Of a stretch of 25,882 nucleotides of DNA, positions 23,416-25,882 are shown in pieces; position 1 is the first letter of the stretch; every line of letters starts with the position of its first letter. This DNA comes from a virus: IMG/VR virus record IMGVR_UViG_3300018013_000028, positions 1-25,882 of that record; one strand, written 5' to 3'. The notes under the pieces are model-generated. The model had not been told where the DNA came from. It saw only the letters and a program-made list of their open reading frames with translations, and ran no database searches. The position numbers and the translations under genes are program-made.

Positions 23416-24735
23416 ATGAAAAGCGTTGAAGAACTAATCACGCTGGGTAAAGTCCCAGCAGATACAAAGCAGTCAGAAAATACCCCCGGTTATCCGAACG
23501 GCTGGCCCCTATTCACCGATTTGAACGAGCAAGTGAAATACGATTGGGCCAATCTGCCGTCGGATCGGGTTCGTAATTTGCGAAGTAATCTGGAGTACAA
23601 GACGGCTCTCGAAGCTTTCTTGCTTGCTCCCGCGGTTGTGGTTGACGCCTCTGGCGCCACACCACCCGTTGTTGAAGAGCAGATTGTCGCGGCCCCTCCG
23701 ACGCCCGTCGCGGCGGCAGAACCGGCGGTAGTAATCGCGGAGCCTCCGGCGCCAGTTGTACCGACTGAAGAAGAGGAAGGAACGAAGTCCGGACCTTACA
23801 CGAAGGTGAAGGGCGGATGGGAAGCGCGTGTTGAAGCGATTGATGGATCGGGCGAACAGGTTTGGTTCGCAAAGACGAAAGACGAATTGAGCCAGAAGAT
23901 TTTGGACGCGCAGGCGAATGCGACTGCCAAAATTCGTCAACAGCAAGAAGAGAACAACCAACTGCTTCTTGAACAGCCGGCCGATATTGCTTCACCTCGT
24001 AAAAAGTTGGAGCCTCGGGCTCTGACGGCTGATGAGCAGTTTGAAATTGCAGAAGATCTAAAATCCGGTGATCCTTCACGCGTCAATAAGGCGCTCGAGA
24101 GGAGAGACCGCATTCGATTCGGCGCCCCTGCCGAAGAAATTGTCACCCGTGTGGTGACCAGTGAAGCACAGCTTGACAGGGCGAGTTATCTCGCAACTGC
24201 CAAGTTGTTTATGAAACAGCATTCTGATGTCGAGTTCAGCAAAGAACTCGGCGACAAGATGGATGTAATCCTTGCTGAAAGTAATTGGGATTACACCGTT
24301 CGCAATTTGAACAAGGCCCTTGGTATGTTGAAAGAAAAGGGCGAAGTTCCAACTAGAGTTTCAACACCGGTTGAGCGAAGGGAGCTACCCGCTCCTGTAG
24401 TCGCTTTACCGTCGGCCGCGGATCCAGCAGCACCGGTAGCCGCAGCCGTAACACCGACGAGCGCAGAAGCGCCCGTCGTAACACCAGTATCGAAGGTCAC
24501 ACCACCCGCCGCCGCGCCAGTCGTGGAAGTGGGCAGGTTGCGACCAGGGTCTGCATCCACAGGGCTATCTCCGCGTCAGGCAAGTGTTAGGCCTGGTTCG
24601 AGGCCCGAACCATCCGTGGGGCTGACCGTCGAGGAATACAACAGAATGTCCGTTAGCGAGACGCGTCGCAGATACAGAACCGACTTGGGATTCAAGGCGG
24701 CTGTCGACAAGTTGATCGCGGACGGCAAGCTCTAA
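23416..24735 (+). CDS. Putative capsid scaffolding protein
   Basis: 439 residues from ATG 23416, with AGGAGA upstream; the ORF opens at 23392 but without a ribosome site. The sequence is long, acidic and mostly disordered. Pro/Ala/Val-rich segments (about 75-120 and 325-375) flank a helical Glu/Gln/Arg-rich middle (AKIRQQQEENNQLLLEQ). A short C-terminal folded patch (VEEYNRMSVSETRRRYRTDL) could be a capsid-binding helix-turn-helix, as in other scaffolds. Its place directly before the capsid gene supports scaffolding. I recognise no specific family. Confidence 0.62.
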   Translation: MKSVEELITLGKVPADTKQSENTPGYPNGWPLFTDLNEQVKYDWANLPSDRVRNLRSNLEYKTALEAFLLAPAVVVDASGATPPVVEEQIVAAPPTPVAAAEPAVVIAEPPAPVVPTEEEEGTKSGPYTKVKGGWEARVEAIDGSGEQVWFAKTKDELSQKILDAQANATAKIRQQQEENNQLLLEQPADIASPRKKLEPRALTADEQFEIAEDLKSGDPSRVNKALERRDRIRFGAPAEEIVTRVVTSEAQLDRASYLATAKLFMKQHSDVEFSKELGDKMDVILAESNWDYTVRNLNKALGMLKEKGEVPTRVSTPVERRELPAPVVALPSAADPAAPVAAAVTPTSAEAPVVTPVSKVTPPAAAPVVEVGRLRPGSASTGLSPRQASVRPGSRPEPSVGLTVEEYNRMSVSETRRRYRTDLGFKAAVDKLIADGKL

Positions 24736-24776
24736 CGTAATCCGCGCACACCCTGTATTACAAGGAAATATCCACC

Positions 24777-24940
24777 ATGTCTCTCGGATTTCCCGCGTCT
24801 AACGTGACCGGGAATTTGCCTCAATCTACCGTCTTGTTTTATGACAAGCAGTTCGTTGAGAACCTGAAGGCTGAGACGCCCTTCGTGCGTTGCGCGGAAC
24901 GGCGTGATCTGCCCCTTAACTCTGGTAACCAACTCGTGCT
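24777..24940 (+). CDS. Major capsid protein (N4-gp56-like), exon 1
   Basis: AAGGAAA precedes ATG 24777. Exon 1 gives 54 codons (MSLGFPASNVTGNLPQSTVL ... GNQLV) plus two bases of a split Leu codon. Patterns such as VLFYDKQFVENLKAETPFVR and LPLNSGNQLVL resemble N4-gp56-family capsid N-termini. Read without splicing, the frame hits TAA at 24942-24944, right after the splice site. Joining to exon 2 at 25555 gives LVLFEYNTFGAN in frame. The capsid protein builds the icosahedral shell and is essential, so its split by two introns is notable. A 5-bp inverted repeat (GTAAT/ATTAC) sits upstream. Confidence 0.82.
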
Positions 24941-25554
24941 TTAATCAAATAGGTTCGAGTATAAATAAATTTGACTAAATCGGTGAAACTCTGATATTAT
25001 GAGTATCAGACAATACCGAGGAAAGGATTCTCAGATGGAAAAGAATGCATGGCCGTATGTGGCCGGGATACTTGATGGAGAAGGTTCTCTATCTATTCAT
25101 AAGGCCGACGTCGCTGGCGGAAGCTACAGACTTCAGATTGTAATTTATGGAACGTCTGTTAAGCTGATGAAGTGGCTGTTGGGGAATTTTGGCGGAACGT
25201 TCTATTCTCGAGATAACAACCCTTCTGGTTGGACAAAGACATACAGTCGTCCGATTCACAAGTGGACTATCTCGGGGCGAGCAAACAAGGAAAGATTTTT
25301 ACTTGGAGTCATTCCTTATTTGATCATAAAACGGGAACAAGCCGAAGTCGCTCTGGAGTTTGTAAGACTTGGAAATTCACAAGTCCCAGAGATCCGAAAA
25401 CGATTAGAAGAGAAAATGAAGTTTCTCAATCAGGGAGAATCATCCCTAACGACTAATACGTCAAACACCTCTCCTGAGGTGAAGATAGAGTCTGAACATC
25501 ACGAGCAATCGTGAGAGCGAACCTGTGGTGACACAGGATTCCTAAACAAAATTG
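24941..25554 (+). mobile_element. Group I intron 1 in the capsid gene (complete)
   Basis: 614 bases. P1 pairs exon bases 24933-24940 with 24952-24959, with the splice-site U.G pair (24940/24952). P10: 24945-24950 (TCAAAT) pairs with the first six bases of exon 2 (ATTTGA). P3: TTTGAC (24970-24975) with GTCAAA (25460-25465). P4: CGGT (24981-24984) with ACCG (25015-25018). P5: TCTGATA (24990-24996) with TATCAGA (25004-25010). P6a: GATTCTC (25026-25032) with GAGAATC (25435-25441). P7: GACT (25451-25454) with AGTC (25489-25492). P8 hairpin: 25466-25481. P9 hairpins: CACGA-GCAA-TCGTG (25500-25513) and CCTGTG-GTGA-CACAGG (25522-25537). The last base is G. The ORF lies in the P6a loop, as in phage T4 td. 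Confidence 0.9.
25035..25514 (+). CDS. LAGLIDADG homing endonuclease in intron 1
   Basis: 159 residues from ATG 25035, with AGGAAAGG upstream. The in-frame ATG at 24999 lies inside the P5 stem and has no ribosome site. WPYVAGILDGEGSL (about residues 6-19) is a LAGLIDADG motif with the catalytic Asp/Glu positions kept. Only one copy is seen, so it probably works as a dimer that cuts an intronless capsid gene. IIKREQAEVALEF is a conserved helix of the family. The last ~27 residues are Ser/Thr/Glu-rich, and their codons also form P6a, P7, P3, P8 and P9 of the ribozyme. The stop TGA is in the P9 hairpin. Confidence 0.88.
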   Translation: MEKNAWPYVAGILDGEGSLSIHKADVAGGSYRLQIVIYGTSVKLMKWLLGNFGGTFYSRDNNPSGWTKTYSRPIHKWTISGRANKERFLLGVIPYLIIKREQAEVALEFVRLGNSQVPEIRKRLEEKMKFLNQGESSLTTNTSNTSPEVKIESEHHEQS

Positions 25555-25661
25555 ATTTGAATATAACACGTTCGGTGCCAATATCGTCCAAGCCACAGAA
25601 GGCACCCCTGGCCCCGGTCAGGCTGCCAGCTTGGTCACCAACACCTCCACCATCGGTGAGT
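25555..25661 (+). CDS. Major capsid protein, exon 2
   Basis: 107 bases. After the shared Leu codon it encodes FEYNTFGANIVQATEG, then a Gly/Ala/Thr-rich loop and TSTIGE, with one base (T) of the next codon before intron 2. The start at 25555 is fixed by the terminal G of intron 1, the P10 pairing and the reading frame; the end at 25661 by P1 of intron 2. The segment continues the N4-gp56 pattern in which a TEG turn leads to a strand ending in IGEY or QYG. The remaining exon(s) lie beyond the window. Confidence 0.8.
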
Positions 25662-25882
25662 TAATCGTCAGCTCACCTAAACAAAAACTTGACTATATCC
25701 GTCAAAGTATGCTACAGTTAAAGCTGGCAGCATAAGAGACGGAGGTAAGATTCCAAATGCAAATCAGTAAAACGAAGTGGTCTTACGTCGCCGCAATGGT
25801 TGACGCCGAAGGAGGAGTTTTCCTCAGTCGGACCACCTTGTACACTTCAAGTGGCAAACCGTATTTCGGTTATGACTTAAAA
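25662..25882 (+). mobile_element. Group I intron 2 in the capsid gene (5' part, cut by the window)
   Basis: P1 pairs exon GGTGAGT (25655-25661) with GCTCACC (25671-25677), seven unbroken pairs including the U.G splice-site pair (25661/25671). The P3 left strand is probably TTGAC (25689-25693). P4: CCGTC (25699-25703) with GACGG (25738-25742). P5: TATGCT (25708-25713) with AGCATA (25729-25734), topped by CAG/CTG. The layout matches intron 1, but the paired bases differ and change together. The frame read through from exon 2 reaches TAA at 25732-25734. The 3' core and splice site are outside the window. Confidence 0.82.
25757..25882 (+). CDS. LAGLIDADG homing endonuclease in intron 2 (partial)
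   Basis: ATG 25757, with GGAGGTAAG at 25741-25749. The visible 42 codons begin MQISKTKWSYVAAMVDAEGG, a LAGLIDADG motif aligned with that of the intron 1 enzyme (W-x-YVA-x2-x-D-x-EG). The rest continues beyond the window with no stop. The two enzymes differ outside the motif, so the introns are related but not recent copies of each other. Confidence 0.84.
   Translation, partial: MQISKTKWSYVAAMVDAEGGVFLSRTTLYTSSGKPYFGYDLK

Noticed and set aside
24999-25034. Upstream ATG extension of the intron 1 endonuclease
   Set aside because: This ATG is in the P5 hairpin loop, has no Shine-Dalgarno sequence and would add residues ahead of the normal family N-terminus; ATG 25035 has AGGAAAGG upstream.
1-25882. 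tRNA genes, CRISPR arrays, integrase or att sites
   Set aside because: Noncoding gaps are short (about 190 bases at most), and none showed a cloverleaf, regular direct repeats or recombinase genes when read by eye.

Overview
This window is part of a tailed double-stranded DNA phage genome (Caudoviricetes), either a virion genome or a metagenomic contig. All supported genes lie on the + strand. They are packed tightly, often with ATGA or TTGA stop/start overlaps and good Shine-Dalgarno sequences. The gene set is replication, recombination, lysis, packaging and head. I saw no integrase, repressor, tRNA or CRISPR array, and the host cannot be identified from the sequence.

Layout. Positions 1-2301 hold small accessory genes and a ClpP-like serine protease. 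Positions 2304-12420 are a DNA metabolism module: DEDDh exonuclease, SSB-like protein with an acidic tip, HNH protein, primase-polymerase/helicase, family A DNA polymerase, a putative annealing protein, a UvrD-type helicase, and a RecB-type nuclease overlapping the helicase gene. Positions 12420-14117 hold small zinc-binding proteins and a helix-turn-helix protein that may be a late regulator. Next come a ClpA/ClpC-like AAA+ unfoldase (14129-15478), a GH108-type muramidase, a VRR-NUC nuclease and three more small zinc proteins. A strong intrinsic terminator closes this block at about 17214-17246. The structural block follows: a small membrane protein, two charged proteins, large terminase (18577), portal (20594), small proteins, a putative scaffold (23416) and the major capsid gene (from 24777).

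The most striking feature is at the right end. The major capsid gene (N4-gp56-like by eye) is broken by two group I introns about 100 nt apart, each with its own LAGLIDADG endonuclease ORF. Intron 1 is complete (24941-25554). P1, P10, P3, P4, P5, P6a, P7, P8 and P9 can all be paired by hand, with the splice-site U.G pair and a terminal G. Removing it restores the capsid reading frame exactly. Intron 2 starts at 25662, has an unbroken 7-bp P1 with U.G at the splice site and a covarying P4/P5, and runs off the window.

Other points of interest are a possible phage-encoded two-part Clp protease (ClpP-like peptidase plus an unfoldase with an MGF tripeptide where the ClpP-docking loop should be), a duplicated hairpin leader motif at about 13216 and 16443, a leucine at the position equivalent to E. 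coli Pol I Phe762, and an unusual number of small Cys-rich proteins.
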